A stretch of 64,000 nt of DNA. Origin: Virgibacillus aidingensis. Its GTDB lineage: Bacteria; Bacillota; Bacilli; Bacillales; Amphibacillaceae. Of the stretch, positions 11,216 through 20,006 are shown in pieces. Below the pieces are notes generated by a model, which saw only the letters and a list, made by a program, of their open reading frames with translations, ran no database searches and was not told the origin of the DNA. Within the stretch, counting starts at the first letter, position 1, and each line of letters begins with the position of its first letter. The position numbers were made by a program, and so were the translations under genes. Location of the stretch: NCBI RefSeq assembly GCF_010994035.1, contig NZ_WIXN01000009.1, forward strand, positions 95,477 through 159,476, written 5' to 3'.

Positions 11216-11277
11216 TATCACATACTTCCTTCCTGAACCGGGTAATGGTAAATACGGTGCTTGCATTTTTTGGGAAT

Positions 11278-11694
11278 TTAAATGTAAAACATATACGCTT
11301 CCCGCGGCCCATCGTGATGGTGGGTCAGATCCTCCAGTGTGGTAGTATCCAATACATCTTTTACCGCATCACGAATTCGCATCCATAATGCTTGTTTTGC
11401 GGGCTCCTCATCCTCTATTCCTTCTACCGGTGTAATCGGGCCTTCCAGTACTCTTATCACGTCACCGGCTGTTATCTTTTTCGGTTCCCTTGAGAGTTTA
11501 TATCCGCCGTAAGCGCCACGAGTGCTTTTTATTAATCCGGCGTTTCTTAATGGCGTTGCAAGCTGCTCCAGATAGTGTTCTGAAAGGTCATTTTCCTTGG
11601 CAATCAGTTTTAAGGAAACAGGTCCCTCTCCATATTTTTTTGCCAAATGTATCATAATCGTTAGTCCATATCTTCCTTTAGTCGAAATTTTCAT
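11278..11694 (-). CDS. cymR: Rrf2-family cysteine metabolism repressor CymR
   Basis: A 138-aa winged-helix regulator that, in B. subtilis, represses cystine uptake and cysteine synthesis genes in complex with CysK. The N-terminal MKISTKGRYGLTIMIHLAKK, the recognition segment ENDLSEHYLEQLATPLRNAGLI and the wing GAYGGYKL are nearly identical to CymR. It lacks the three Cys residues of FeS-binding Rrf2 members such as IscR. The cymR-yrvO-mnmA order links sulfur sensing to sulfur use. A TATAAT at 11743-11748 may be its -10, but no good -35 is visible. Confidence 0.95.
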   Translation of the reverse strand: MKISTKGRYGLTIMIHLAKKYGEGPVSLKLIAKENDLSEHYLEQLATPLRNAGLIKSTRGAYGGYKLSREPKKITAGDVIRVLEGPITPVEGIEDEEPAKQALWMRIRDAVKDVLDTTTLEDLTHHHDGPREAYMFYI

Positions 11695-11905
11695 CTATTC
11701 TACACCTCAATTTTGCGTTCCTCAGGCAATTACTCTCATGATATTATAGCATGAATGATTCTCATCTTGCATTTTATTGAAATCAGAATTAAGCTTGATA
11801 ATGGATGTTTATTGATCTTGGATCAGCAAATAAAATACTTTCTATATACTAACGAAAATACCCTGTAATGTAAATAACAGATAAAGAGTGAAAAGGATGA
11901 TAACT

Positions 11906-13174
11906 ATGAGACAAGAGCCGCTTGCCTTTCGAATGAGACCTGAACACATAGATGAAATTATCGGCCAAAAACATCTGGTTGCACCGGGAAAAATCATTAG
12001 CCGTATGGTCCAGGCAGAGAGACTGGCTTCCATGATTTTATACGGTCCTCCAGGTACAGGGAAAACATCCATGGCTTTTGCACTGGCCAAGAGTTTAAAC
12101 CTTCCCGTTAAAATACTAAATGCTGTAACGGATAAAAAAAAGGACATGGAAATCGTTGTAGCTGAAGCAAAAATGAACGGACAAACAGTATTAATACTCG
12201 ATGAGGTACACCGGCTGGACAAAGCGAAACAGGATTTTCTTCTGCCCCATCTTGAAAGCAACTTGCTTACATTGATCGGCTGCACCACGAGTAATCCATA
12301 CCACTCCATTAACCCGGCCATCAGGAGCAGGTGCCATTTATTCGAGCTTTATCCTTTAACTGGCGACGATGTAAAGAAAGCCATTAAACGGGCAATAGAG
12401 GATAAAGATAAGGGACTTGGAAAATATGATGTTGACATGTCACCGCAGGCACTGGAACATTTTGCGGGCAGTGCCAACGGGGACATGCGAGCTGCATTAA
12501 ACGGCGTGGAACTGGCCATATTTTCAACTCCTGAAAATGATCAAGGACAAATTGTAATCGGGAGGGAGACGGCTGAAGAATGCATGCAGAAAAAGAGCTT
12601 TTCCCACGATAAAGACGGTGATGCCCATTATGATGTGCTGTCCGCTTTTCAGAAATCCATCAGGGGAAGTGATGTGAATGCAGCCCTGCACTATTTGGGA
12701 AGATTGATTGAAGCAGGAGATTTGGACAGTATTGCAAGAAGAATGATTGTTACAGCCTATGAAGATATCGGTCTTGCAAATCCGCAGGCAGGTCCCAGAG
12801 CCGTGGCTGCTGTTCAGGCCGCCGAAAGGCTCGGTTTTCCGGAAGCAAGGATTCCTTTATCTGTAGCAATTGTGGAACTTGCCTTATCCCCTAAATCCAA
12901 TACGGCATATGCTGCGCTGGACGCTGCACTCTCTGATATACGCAAGGGTAAAACCGGCAGCATTCCTGCTCATATTAAAGATGCCCATTATGCAGGGGCA
13001 AAATCATTGGGGAGAGGCCTGAATTATAAATACCCGCACCATCATGACAGCGGTTGGGTAAAGCAGCAATATTTACCTGACTCTATTAAAAACAAACACT
13101 ATTATCAGCCAAAGGAAACAGGAAAATTTGAACAGGCATTAAAACAGGTGTATGAAAACATTCAAAAGCATTAA
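11906..13174 (+). CDS. rarA: Replication-associated recombination protein RarA (MgsA)
   Basis: A clamp-loader-like AAA+ ATPase that acts at stalled forks. About 422 aa. It has an N-terminal MRPEHIDEIIGQKHLV, Walker A YGPPGTGKTS near residue 50, Walker B LILDEVHR, the sensor GCTTSNPYHSINPAIRSRC with an arginine finger, and the C-terminal tetramerisation region with YEDIGLANPQAGPRAVAA and YKYPHHHDSGW. The frame could begin at a GTG at 11888, but AAAGGATG fits the ATG at 11906. It is divergent from cymR and matches B. subtilis yrvN. Confidence 0.96.
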   Translation: MRQEPLAFRMRPEHIDEIIGQKHLVAPGKIISRMVQAERLASMILYGPPGTGKTSMAFALAKSLNLPVKILNAVTDKKKDMEIVVAEAKMNGQTVLILDEVHRLDKAKQDFLLPHLESNLLTLIGCTTSNPYHSINPAIRSRCHLFELYPLTGDDVKKAIKRAIEDKDKGLGKYDVDMSPQALEHFAGSANGDMRAALNGVELAIFSTPENDQGQIVIGRETAEECMQKKSFSHDKDGDAHYDVLSAFQKSIRGSDVNAALHYLGRLIEAGDLDSIARRMIVTAYEDIGLANPQAGPRAVAAVQAAERLGFPEARIPLSVAIVELALSPKSNTAYAALDAALSDIRKGKTGSIPAHIKDAHYAGAKSLGRGLNYKYPHHHDSGWVKQQYLPDSIKNKHYYQPKETGKFEQALKQVYENIQKH

Positions 13175-13227
13175 CTATGAATCTGAACGGGAAATGTGAC
13201 CAGGCCACAAAAATTATTTTTATAAAC

Positions 13228-13256
13228 GTATAATTCCGATAGTCCGGGGCAACAAT
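13228..13256 (+). promoter_or_regulatory. Sigma-F/G-type promoter of rsfA
   Basis: GTATA (13228-13232), a 15-bp spacer and GGCAACAAT (13248-13256) match the forespore sigma-F consensus (GYATA, N15, GGNNANAMT). It lies about 60 bp upstream of rsfA. In B. subtilis rsfA is a sigma-F gene, so sequence and context agree. Confidence 0.72.
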
Positions 13257-13318
13257 AGGTTATAAAAATATGAAATCTATTTTTCATCTTTATTTATCGG
13301 AATAGGAGTTGAACGTTA

Positions 13319-13984
13319 ATGGTAAAAGTAAGACAGGATGCATGGTCACATGAGGATGATCTATTACTGGCGGAAACCGTATTGCGGCATATCCGGGAAG
13401 GCAGCACACAACTAAATGCATTTGAAGAAGTCGGTGATAAACTGAATCGCACCTCTGCTGCCTGCGGATTTCGCTGGAATGCAGAAGTAAGAAATAAATA
13501 TGATAGTGCTATTGATCTTGCGAAAAGACAGAGAAAAGAAAAGAAGCGGGCAATGGCAAAAAATATGAAGAAAGCGAGAAAACCTGTAATTTCCCTGCAG
13601 CAAAACTATACAAACCAACTGGAAGCAGTGGGTCATACTGCAGCAGAAAAAGGGGCAAATGAAAATATCACCTTGGAGACGGTTATCCATTTCCTTCAAG
13701 GTTTGCAAAAAGACTACTATGCTTCAAATCAATCAAAAGCTGCCCTGGAACAATCAGAAAACGAAAAGGAAAAATTAGAAGAACAGGTAACCATGCTGGA
13801 GAAAAAGCTGAATGAAACGAAAAAACAGTTGGACACGATCAGGGAAGACTATGAGGCGTTTATTCAAATCATGGACAGGGCGAGAAAAATGGCTGTTTTG
13901 GAAGATAATGGCGCAACCTCAGCACCAGCTTTTAGAATGGATAAAAACGGTAATTTACAACAAATAGCACAAGGGTCAAATTAA
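13319..13984 (+). CDS. rsfA: RsfA-family prespore transcriptional regulator
   Basis: A 221-aa protein of the RsfA/YlbO family, which tunes forespore gene expression. N-terminal Myb/SANT-like DNA-binding domain (residues 5-75: QDAWSHEDDLLLAETVLRHI, then RTSAACGFRWNAEVR), followed by a basic stretch (KRQRKEKKR). A coiled coil lies at about 130-185 (KAALEQSENEKEKLEEQVTMLEKKL). The sigma-F-like promoter at 13228-13256 fits this role. It may be the RsfA or the YlbO/GerR paralog; the window alone cannot say. Confidence 0.88.
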   Translation: MVKVRQDAWSHEDDLLLAETVLRHIREGSTQLNAFEEVGDKLNRTSAACGFRWNAEVRNKYDSAIDLAKRQRKEKKRAMAKNMKKARKPVISLQQNYTNQLEAVGHTAAEKGANENITLETVIHFLQGLQKDYYASNQSKAALEQSENEKEKLEEQVTMLEKKLNETKKQLDTIREDYEAFIQIMDRARKMAVLEDNGATSAPAFRMDKNGNLQQIAQGSN

Positions 13985-14020
13985 ACCCGCCAAAAGTAAA
14001 TAGGAAAATCAGTTTATAAG

Positions 14021-14068
14021 AAATACCATATGAAGCTCTCTACCAGAGATTCATATGGTATTTTAAGT
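14021..14068 (+). terminator. rsfA terminator
   Basis: A 14-bp stem, 14021-14034 with 14050-14063, capped by a loop that can form a short inner hairpin (CTCT/AGAG), and followed by TTTTAAG. It lies 37 bp after the rsfA stop and is convergent with the 6S RNA gene. Confidence 0.7.
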
Positions 14069-14185
14069 GAAAGGAAAAAAACTTTCATCATACAGTATCC
14101 AGAAGCTGATCAGGCTCATGAATAAAAAAATAAGTATGTCACAGTAGATTCATAAAACAACATAAAAATAATCAAAAACAATATG

Positions 14186-14214
14186 AAAAACGGCTTCCCG
14201 AAGAAGCCGTTTTT
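14186..14214 (-). terminator. 6S RNA terminator
   Basis: A strong stem, 14186-14197 with 14203-14214, with loop CCGAA. It has T runs on both sides because the stem ends in A/T tracts. It lies immediately 3' of the 6S RNA on the minus strand. Confidence 0.85.
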
Positions 14215-14221
14215 CTATGTA

Positions 14222-14425
14222 CATGATCAAATCCCAATCGTGCCGTCTAAATTCAAGTTTTGATCCCGCTCATGGCAGGTGGGTGCTTTGTTCTATATTT
14301 ATTATGCTTCCCCAAATGTAATAAATGGGGCATGCACGCAACATAGAAACAGTTCAAGCTCCCGATTATAAAGGTGTTCGGTCAAAACACTTTTATTAGA
14401 CGCACACATCAGGATTTGATCTTCA
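14222..14425 (-). ncRNA. ssrS: 6S RNA (bsrA/6S-1 type)
   Basis: An about 200-nt structured RNA with a perfect closing stem: GATCAAATCC (14412-14421) pairs with GGGATTTGATC (14224-14234). The interior contains long stems and an open central region, as in 6S RNA, which mimics an open promoter and sequesters sigma-A RNA polymerase. The 5' segment reads ATCCTGATGTG, as I recall for Bacillus 6S-1. Position next to aspS is the same as B. subtilis bsrA. It has its own sigma-A promoter and terminator, and no reading frame. Confidence 0.85.
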
Positions 14426-14439
14426 TTTTCTGTAAATTT

Positions 14440-14468
14440 ATTTTAACATATGGCTTCTTACTTTTCAA
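14440..14468 (-). promoter_or_regulatory. Sigma-A promoter of 6S RNA
   Basis: TTGAAA (14463-14468), 17-bp spacer, TAAAAT (14440-14445) on the minus strand. It predicts a start near 14432, about 10 nt upstream of the closing stem of the 6S RNA. Confidence 0.85.
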
Positions 14469-14527
14469 TAAGCGCTATTATAAAGAGTCGATTACATTTT
14501 TTACGCTTTTATAACAAATGCGTGTAA

Positions 14528-16300
14528 TCAGTCATTTTTTTCTATTAATTGTATAGTCAGCTCTTTTAACTGTTCCTCGCTTACACTGCTTGGTGCATCT
14601 GTGAGTAAATCGGAGGCCGAGGCAGTTTTTGGAAAGAGAATTGTATCACGCAAATTACTTCTTCCGGCCAGCAGCATGACAATCCTGTCCAGACCAAGTG
14701 CTACTCCCCCATGAGGCGGTGCTCCGTATTCCAGTGCTTCCAGTAAGAATCCGAATTGTTCTTCACTTTGTTCTTTGGTAAACCCGAGTATTTTAAACAT
14801 TTCCTCTTGCTGTTCCCTCTTATGAATACGAATTGAACCGCCGCCCAATTCATATCCATTTAACACAAGATCGTATGCGTTTGCCCTTACTTTTTGCGGA
14901 TTCGTTAATAGTTCTGATGCGTCTTTTTCCGCTGCTGGTGCAGTAAATGGATGATGGGCTGCAAAGTATCTTCCTTCGTCTTCATCATACTCAAGCAATG
15001 GCCAGTCAGTTATCCAGAGGAAATTGAATTTTGATTCGTCAATCAGACTTAATTCTTTTCCAAGCTTAAGACGCAGCTGACCAAGGCTGTCATATACAAC
15101 TGACTTTTTGTCTGCACCAAATAAAAGTAAATCTCCATCTTCTGCACCGGCTTTTTCCTTTAAGGAAGTCTTTTCCTCTTCTGTCAAAAATTTAGAAATC
15201 GGCCCCTTCAATTCTTCCCCTTCCGCTTTTAGCCAGGCTAGTCCTTTTGCACCATAAACTTTTACGAATTCCGTTAATTTATCTATATCTTTTCTTGAGT
15301 AATTTGCTGCCTGTCCTTTAACATTTAACAAACTGACAATACCGCCGGATTCAATTGCTGATTGAAATACTTTAAATGATGAATCTTCTAGAATATCGGA
15401 AACATGTATAAGTTCCATGCCAAAGCGTGTATCCGGTTTATCTGAACCAAAACGTTCCATTGCCTTATCATAGGATAGTCGGGGAAATGGCAAATGAACG
15501 TCTACTCCCTTTACTTCTTTCATCAGCTGCTGCATCATCTCCTCTGTCATCTCCATGATCTCATCACTGGTCATAAAAGAGGTTTCGATATCAATTTGTG
15601 TAAATTCCGGCTGTCTGTCCGCCCTTAAATCTTCATCGCGAAAACAACGGGCAATCTGATAATATTTTTCAAATCCCCCCATCATAATTAATTGCTTGAA
15701 AAGCTGCGGCGATTGGGGAAGGGCATAAAATTCTCCTCCATGCACCCTGCTCGGAACTAAATAATCCCTTGCCCCTTCCGGTGTACTTTTCGTTAAGATT
15801 GGGGTCTCCATCTCCAAAAAACCCTGTTCATTTAAAAAATTTCTTACAGACTGTGTTGTCTGATGTCTCAGCTTAAAAGTTTCCTGTAATGTACTTCTCC
15901 GCAAGTCGATGTAACGGTACTTCAGTCTTAAATCCTCCGCAGTTTCTGGATCTTCCTTGATAGCAAAAGGAGGCGTTTTTGATTTATTTAACACATGTAA
16001 GCCAGAGGCAATGACTTCAATTTTACCCGTTTTCATTTGAGGATTGATCGTTTCCTCATCCCTTTTTACAACGGTCCCCATTATTTCAACTACATATTCA
16101 CTGCGGATGGCTTCAGCTATTTCAAGTGCTTCTTTTGAATAATCCGGGTTAAAGACGACCTGAATTAAACCGGATTTATCACGCAGATCAATAAATATTA
16201 ACCCGCCCAGGTCACGTCGTTTCTGCACCCAGCCTTTCAGCAATATTTGCTGCCCAACGTTTGATTCTGTCAGTGTTCCTGCATAAATTCTTTCACTCAT
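14528..16300 (-). CDS. aspS: Aspartyl-tRNA synthetase
   Basis: Class II synthetase charging tRNA-Asp; 590 aa, the bacterial long form. N-terminal OB-fold anticodon-binding domain (residues 1-105, [22 protein letters not shown]), catalytic core with [22 protein letters not shown], motif 2 around [22 protein letters not shown], a GAD insertion domain (about 310-410), and motif 3 [15 protein letters not shown]. It starts one base after hisS stops and is cotranscribed with it from the T-box leader. As a bacterial-type enzyme it may be discriminating, since that depends on whether gatCAB is present elsewhere. Confidence 0.97.
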   Translation of the reverse strand: MSERIYAGTLTESNVGQQILLKGWVQKRRDLGGLIFIDLRDKSGLIQVVFNPDYSKEALEIAEAIRSEYVVEIMGTVVKRDEETINPQMKTGKIEVIASGLHVLNKSKTPPFAIKEDPETAEDLRLKYRYIDLRRSTLQETFKLRHQTTQSVRNFLNEQGFLEMETPILTKSTPEGARDYLVPSRVHGGEFYALPQSPQLFKQLIMMGGFEKYYQIARCFRDEDLRADRQPEFTQIDIETSFMTSDEIMEMTEEMMQQLMKEVKGVDVHLPFPRLSYDKAMERFGSDKPDTRFGMELIHVSDILEDSSFKVFQSAIESGGIVSLLNVKGQAANYSRKDIDKLTEFVKVYGAKGLAWLKAEGEELKGPISKFLTEEEKTSLKEKAGAEDGDLLLFGADKKSVVYDSLGQLRLKLGKELSLIDESKFNFLWITDWPLLEYDEDEGRYFAAHHPFTAPAAEKDASELLTNPQKVRANAYDLVLNGYELGGGSIRIHKREQQEEMFKILGFTKEQSEEQFGFLLEALEYGAPPHGGVALGLDRIVMLLAGRSNLRDTILFPKTASASDLLTDAPSSVSEEQLKELTIQLIEKND

Positions 16301-16301
16301 G

Positions 16302-17579
16302 TCATTTTCCTCCTATTGAACCCTTCAGTCTTTCTGCCAGTTGCGATAAAGGTATTTCCTCTTCTTTTCCCGTTTCCAATTCTTTTACTTGAATCACTTT
16401 CTTCTGCAATTCATCCTCACCAAGAACTAAGGCATATTTTGCTCCCAGCCTATCCGCAGCTTTGAACTGGGCTTTCAATTTCCGGTTTTGATAGTCCTTA
16501 TCCGTTCGAATACCATGCTGTCTCAATTCGTGAACAATCCTCACAGCTTCACTGTTAACCTCATCGCCGAGTGCAATCATGTAGCAGTCCAGAGCGCCTT
16601 TAACAGGAATGCTGATATTTTCGGCTTCAAGGGCCATCAATAATCGTTCCAGTCCCATTCCGAATCCTATTCCCGGTACATCGGGACCGCCAAGCTCTTC
16701 CGAAAGACCATTATATCTTCCGCCTCCGGTCAATGTGGTGATCGCGCCAAATCCATCTGCCTCGCTCATAATTTCAAAAGCAGTATGATTATAATAATCA
16801 AGCCCTCTTACAAGGTTTTTGTCTACTTCATATTCAATCCCCATTTGGGTTAAATATGTTTTCACCTGTTCAAAATACTTTATTGATTCCTCATTTAAAT
16901 AATCCAAAATAGAAGGAGCGCTTTTTATTGCCGGGTGATCCTTATCTTTCTTGCAATCCAGAATTCTTAGTGGGTTTTGAGTCAATCTTGTCCGGCAATC
17001 TCCGCAAAGTTCTTCTTTATGCGGGGTGAAGTGTTCAATCAAAGCCTGGCGATGATTCATTCTGCTTTCCTGATCGCCCAGTGAATTAATAACCAGTTTG
17101 AGTGATTTCAGGCCAAGTTCCCGATAACATGTCATTGCCAGATCAATGACCTCGGCATCAATGGCGGGATCAGCACTGCCAAGAGCCTCTACCCCAAATT
17201 GATTTAACTGGCGCATCCTTCCTTTTTGCGGCCGCTCATAGCGGAACATTTGTGCGAAATAATACAGTTTTACCGGTTGATTAGGATTTCCATACATTTT
17301 ATTTTCTACAAAAGCACGAACTACAGGAGCTGTTCCTTCAGGCCGTAATGTAAGGCTCCTGCCGCCTCTATCATCAAAAGTATACATTTCCTTTTGTACA
17401 ATATCAGTGGAATCCCCAACCCCCCGCTGAAATACTTCCGTATGTTCGAAAAGCGGTGTCCTGATTTCCTTATAATGATACCTGTCACACACATTTTTAA
17501 TTTTTGACTCTGCAAATTGCCATTTTGCCGCTTCATCCGGCAAAATATCCACTGTACCGCGTGGAGCTTTAAAGTTCAT
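16302..17579 (-). CDS. hisS: Histidyl-tRNA synthetase
   Basis: Class II synthetase for tRNA-His; 425 aa. [20 protein letters not shown] at the N terminus, motif 2 [22 protein letters not shown], histidine-binding motif [13 protein letters not shown], motif 3 [14 protein letters not shown], and a C-terminal anticodon-binding domain (about 330-420). It is the first gene of the hisS-aspS pair, preceded by about 230 bp of leader and a T-box. Confidence 0.97.
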   Translation of the reverse strand: MNFKAPRGTVDILPDEAAKWQFAESKIKNVCDRYHYKEIRTPLFEHTEVFQRGVGDSTDIVQKEMYTFDDRGGRSLTLRPEGTAPVVRAFVENKMYGNPNQPVKLYYFAQMFRYERPQKGRMRQLNQFGVEALGSADPAIDAEVIDLAMTCYRELGLKSLKLVINSLGDQESRMNHRQALIEHFTPHKEELCGDCRTRLTQNPLRILDCKKDKDHPAIKSAPSILDYLNEESIKYFEQVKTYLTQMGIEYEVDKNLVRGLDYYNHTAFEIMSEADGFGAITTLTGGGRYNGLSEELGGPDVPGIGFGMGLERLLMALEAENISIPVKGALDCYMIALGDEVNSEAVRIVHELRQHGIRTDKDYQNRKLKAQFKAADRLGAKYALVLGEDELQKKVIQVKELETGKEEEIPLSQLAERLKGSIGGK

Positions 17580-17810
17580 TAAATATAACCCCCTTATGAT
17601 TAAACATGCATTATTGCTAAAGGATTCCTTGAGAACGCATTTTATTGGGACGCGTTATGATTGAAATCCAAATTCACAGCTCAACGAAAAATTCATTTTA
17701 TATGAGATATTTCGGTCTGGACAGTAATCCTTGTACACTTATGCTAATCTTTACGATGGGGCGAGTAAGCACAGCCCCGGATTAAAGTGAAATTAATTAG
17801 TCTGTAAAAA
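17580..17810 (-). other. Long leader spacer between T-box and hisS
   Basis: About 230 bp without a gene. It holds a small stem (AACGC at about 17634 with GCGTT at about 17652) and the hisS ribosome binding site; I see no clear internal promoter. The leader architecture resembles that of alaS, not valS. Confidence 0.55.
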
Positions 17811-18080
17811 TAAAAAAACCCTCAATCCCCTGTGAAAAGGGACGAGAGTTACCCGCGTTGCCACCCTGATTGGTGCTGATACAGCACCCGCTTAAACAGT
17901 TAACGCCTGTCATACGTTCATACCTACATAAACTTCGGTATCAATCCTCAGGAGTGTCTTTCATTAAGCCATCATGTGAAAATATTTTCAGCCTCTGATA
18001 TTTTCTCTCTGTGCATGTGGTGTTTAACTACTTATTCCGTCATCGGTCCTTTTATAAAATGAATAATGTATCCTCGAATG
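17811..18080 (-). promoter_or_regulatory. T-box riboswitch of hisS-aspS with GACAC specifier region
   Basis: The T-box core AGGGTGGCAACGCGGG lies at 17852-17867 and the terminator stem at 17819-17850, followed by a T tract. Stem I has the AGTA motif and an AGAGAG apical motif. The specifier region on the 3' side of stem I reads GAAAGACACTCC; GACAC (17954-17958) contains both GAC (Asp) and CAC (His). GAC followed by A fits the usual specifier position. A two-codon reading for His and Asp is possible. Confidence 0.92.
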
Positions 18081-18086
18081 ACTATT

Positions 18087-18115
18087 ATATTAAGCAATAG
18101 CGAAAGGAATGTCAA
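18087..18115 (-). promoter_or_regulatory. Sigma-A promoter of the hisS leader
   Basis: TTGACA (18110-18115), 17-bp spacer, TAATAT (18087-18092) on the minus strand. The TGA inside the -35 is the stop codon of the small gene upstream. Confidence 0.9.
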
Positions 18116-18285
18116 GTTCGGTTTATCTTTTTTTTCAGCCTATTCACTTCCCCGATCGATAAACCGAATTCCTGAGCAATTTCCATACTGTTCGCGTGCT
18201 CCTCCATTTCCATAAACCTATGCAGATTAATTCCAAATACTTCTTTATTATTAACGGATGACCATTGTTTTTCGTGGGTTCGCAT
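18112..18285 (-). CDS. 57-aa HTH-like protein (YrzK position)
   Basis: A small gene with a good AAGGGAGAAA ribosome binding site before ATG at 18285, ending in a TGA that is part of the hisS promoter. The protein begins MRTHEKQWSSVNNKEVFG, and the C-terminal half has EIAQEFGLSIGEVNRLKKKI, which fits a helix-turn-helix like sigma region 4 or LuxR-type helices. It sits where B. subtilis has yrzK, upstream of hisS, from memory. Too short for a complete regulator; it may bind DNA as a dimer or with a partner. Function unknown. Divergent from the amidase gene. Confidence 0.75.
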   Translation of the reverse strand: MRTHEKQWSSVNNKEVFGINLHRFMEMEEHANSMEIAQEFGLSIGEVNRLKKKINRT

Positions 18286-18326
18286 AACTATTTCTCCCTT
18301 TTAATTAAATGTAATAACAAATAGTT

Positions 18327-18355
18327 TTGCCTAAAACTCAGGAATTTATTATAAT
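18327..18355 (+). promoter_or_regulatory. Sigma-A promoter of the amidase gene
   Basis: TTGCCT (18327-18332), 17-bp spacer, TATAAT (18350-18355), about 40 bp upstream of the amidase start. Confidence 0.7.
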
Positions 18356-18393
18356 TACCATACGGATCACATTCAATTTATATGGGGGAAACC

Positions 18394-19437
18394 ATGTCTA
18401 GATTATATAAAAAGATTTTAATTTTGATGCCCGCTCTGCTTTTCCTTCAGTTGAGCATGCAGCCTGCATATGCGGATAATGTCAGGATAGATGCAGATAA
18501 TTTGAATATCCGAAGCGGACCAGGGACAGTTTATGAGGTTATTGGAGAAGCAAATACCGGGGAGTCCTATCCACTGGTTTCGCAGAAAGAAGAGTGGGCC
18601 GAGATTGAATTTGGGGGACAAACAGGCTGGGTTGCCACTGACTTTATTACAATAGAAACGGAAAATAATGAAACTGCGGCAGATTCCAAAGAAACCTCGA
18701 TTACCATACCGCAAAATAATACACAAATTCGCAGCGGTCCTTCTACGGAAAGCGACATTATTTATTTTGCTGACGAGGGCAGTCAATATGAAATCACAGG
18801 GGAAAAGGATGGCTGGTACGAAATATCAGTTGAGGATAGGGAAGGCTATATTTATAAACAGCTGGTAAAAGAGTCGAATTCCTCATCACCAGGTTTCAAG
18901 GATAAAACCATTGTTATTGATCCGGGGCATGGCGGCAGAGATGTTGGTGCCATTGGAGCAACCGGGTCTTTTGAAAAAGATTTTGCATTTTTAACCGCCT
19001 ATGAATTAAAACAGGAATTGGAGATCCTTGGTGCAGATGTAATGCTGGCCAGACCGGATGATGAATTTGTGTCGTTGGGCAGCCGTGTCAGCTTTTCCAA
19101 CACCATGGACACCGATGCTTTTATCAGCATTCATTATAATAGTGTCCCAGAACTGCCTGAAGTCACAGGAATTGAAACCTATTATTTTCAGGAGCAAAAT
19201 GAAGAGCTGGCTAACTACATTCAATCTGAAGTGGTAAAAGCAACTGATGCGAATGACCGGGGCACAACACAGGAAAATTATCTCGTCATCATGCAAAACG
19301 TAAAACCTGCCGTACTGGTTGAATTAGGCTTTATATCAAATGAAGAAAGAGAAGACCTTCTCGGCACCATCGGCCATCAGAAGAAAATTGTGAGTGGTAT
19401 TATTAACGGATTGGGAAAGTACTTCGCCTATGAATGA
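18394..19437 (+). CDS. Secreted N-acetylmuramoyl-L-alanine amidase with two SH3b domains
   Basis: Cleaves the lactyl-alanine bond of peptidoglycan. About 347 aa: a signal peptide (residues 1-26, ending AYA), two bacterial SH3 domains (about 28-90 and 105-160, with LNIRSGPGTVYEVIG and TQIRSGPSTESDIIY), then an Amidase_3 zinc domain (about 172-345: IVIDPGHGGRDVGAIG, FISIHYNS, VLVELGFISN). An in-frame ATG at 18382 exists, but GGGGGAA fits the ATG at 18394. It is equivalent in place to B. subtilis yrvJ, which carries more SH3b repeats. Confidence 0.93.
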   Translation: MSRLYKKILILMPALLFLQLSMQPAYADNVRIDADNLNIRSGPGTVYEVIGEANTGESYPLVSQKEEWAEIEFGGQTGWVATDFITIETENNETAADSKETSITIPQNNTQIRSGPSTESDIIYFADEGSQYEITGEKDGWYEISVEDREGYIYKQLVKESNSSSPGFKDKTIVIDPGHGGRDVGAIGATGSFEKDFAFLTAYELKQELEILGADVMLARPDDEFVSLGSRVSFSNTMDTDAFISIHYNSVPELPEVTGIETYYFQEQNEELANYIQSEVVKATDANDRGTTQENYLVIMQNVKPAVLVELGFISNEEREDLLGTIGHQKKIVSGIINGLGKYFAYE

Positions 19438-19446
19438 AAAGATGAA

Positions 19447-19487
19447 AATGCGCTCATGAGTCAAAAAACTGACTTTTGAGCGCAGTT
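19447..19487. terminator. Bidirectional terminator between amidase and dtd
   Basis: Stem TGCGCTCA (19450-19457) with TGAGCGCA (19477-19484), extended by inner pairing. It has T-rich flanks on the minus side and a weaker tail on the plus side. It serves the convergent amidase and dtd genes. Confidence 0.7.
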
Positions 19488-19491
19488 CCTG

Positions 19492-19938
19492 TTATTTATC
19501 TTTACTGTCAATAATCAATGTCACGGGGCCGCTGTTTGTCAACTGCACATCCATCATTTCCCCGAATTTTCCCGTTTCCACGTGTATGCCCTGTTCTTCT
19601 ATGAGCTGGTTAAAAAGGTTATAATAGCTTAGAGCACTGTCCGGTTTTGCTGCCTTTGTAAAGCTGGGACGTCTTCCTTTTTTAGTATCTCCATACAAGG
19701 TGAACTGGGAAATGGACAATATGCTTCCGTTAACATCCAACAGTGAATGATTCATTTTATTATTTTCATCCTCAAAAATACGTAAATGAATAATTTTATT
19801 TACAAGATATTTTGCATCCTCCAGTGTGTCCTCATGGGTTACGCCGAGAAGAACAACCAAACCGTGATCGATCTCCCCTACTTTTTCATGCTGAACGGTA
19901 ACACTTGCATTTTTTGCTCGTTGAATTACTGCTTTCAT
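19492..19938 (-). CDS. dtd: D-aminoacyl-tRNA deacylase
   Basis: Hydrolyses D-aminoacyl-tRNA (and glycyl-tRNA-Ala), preventing D-amino acids and mischarged Gly from entering proteins. 148 aa. The two signature active-site motifs are present: SQFTLYG (about residue 77) and the Gly-cisPro loop NSGPVT (about residue 136). It follows relA by 68 bp on the same strand, as in B. subtilis (relA-dtd). Confidence 0.96.
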   Translation of the reverse strand: MKAVIQRAKNASVTVQHEKVGEIDHGLVVLLGVTHEDTLEDAKYLVNKIIHLRIFEDENNKMNHSLLDVNGSILSISQFTLYGDTKKGRRPSFTKAAKPDSALSYYNLFNQLIEEQGIHVETGKFGEMMDVQLTNSGPVTLIIDSKDK

Positions 19939-20006
19939 CCCTTCGAACTCCTTTTATTTATATCCGTTCTGATTTACACCCTTTTTTGTGTGAAGGTTTG
20001 CCCGCC

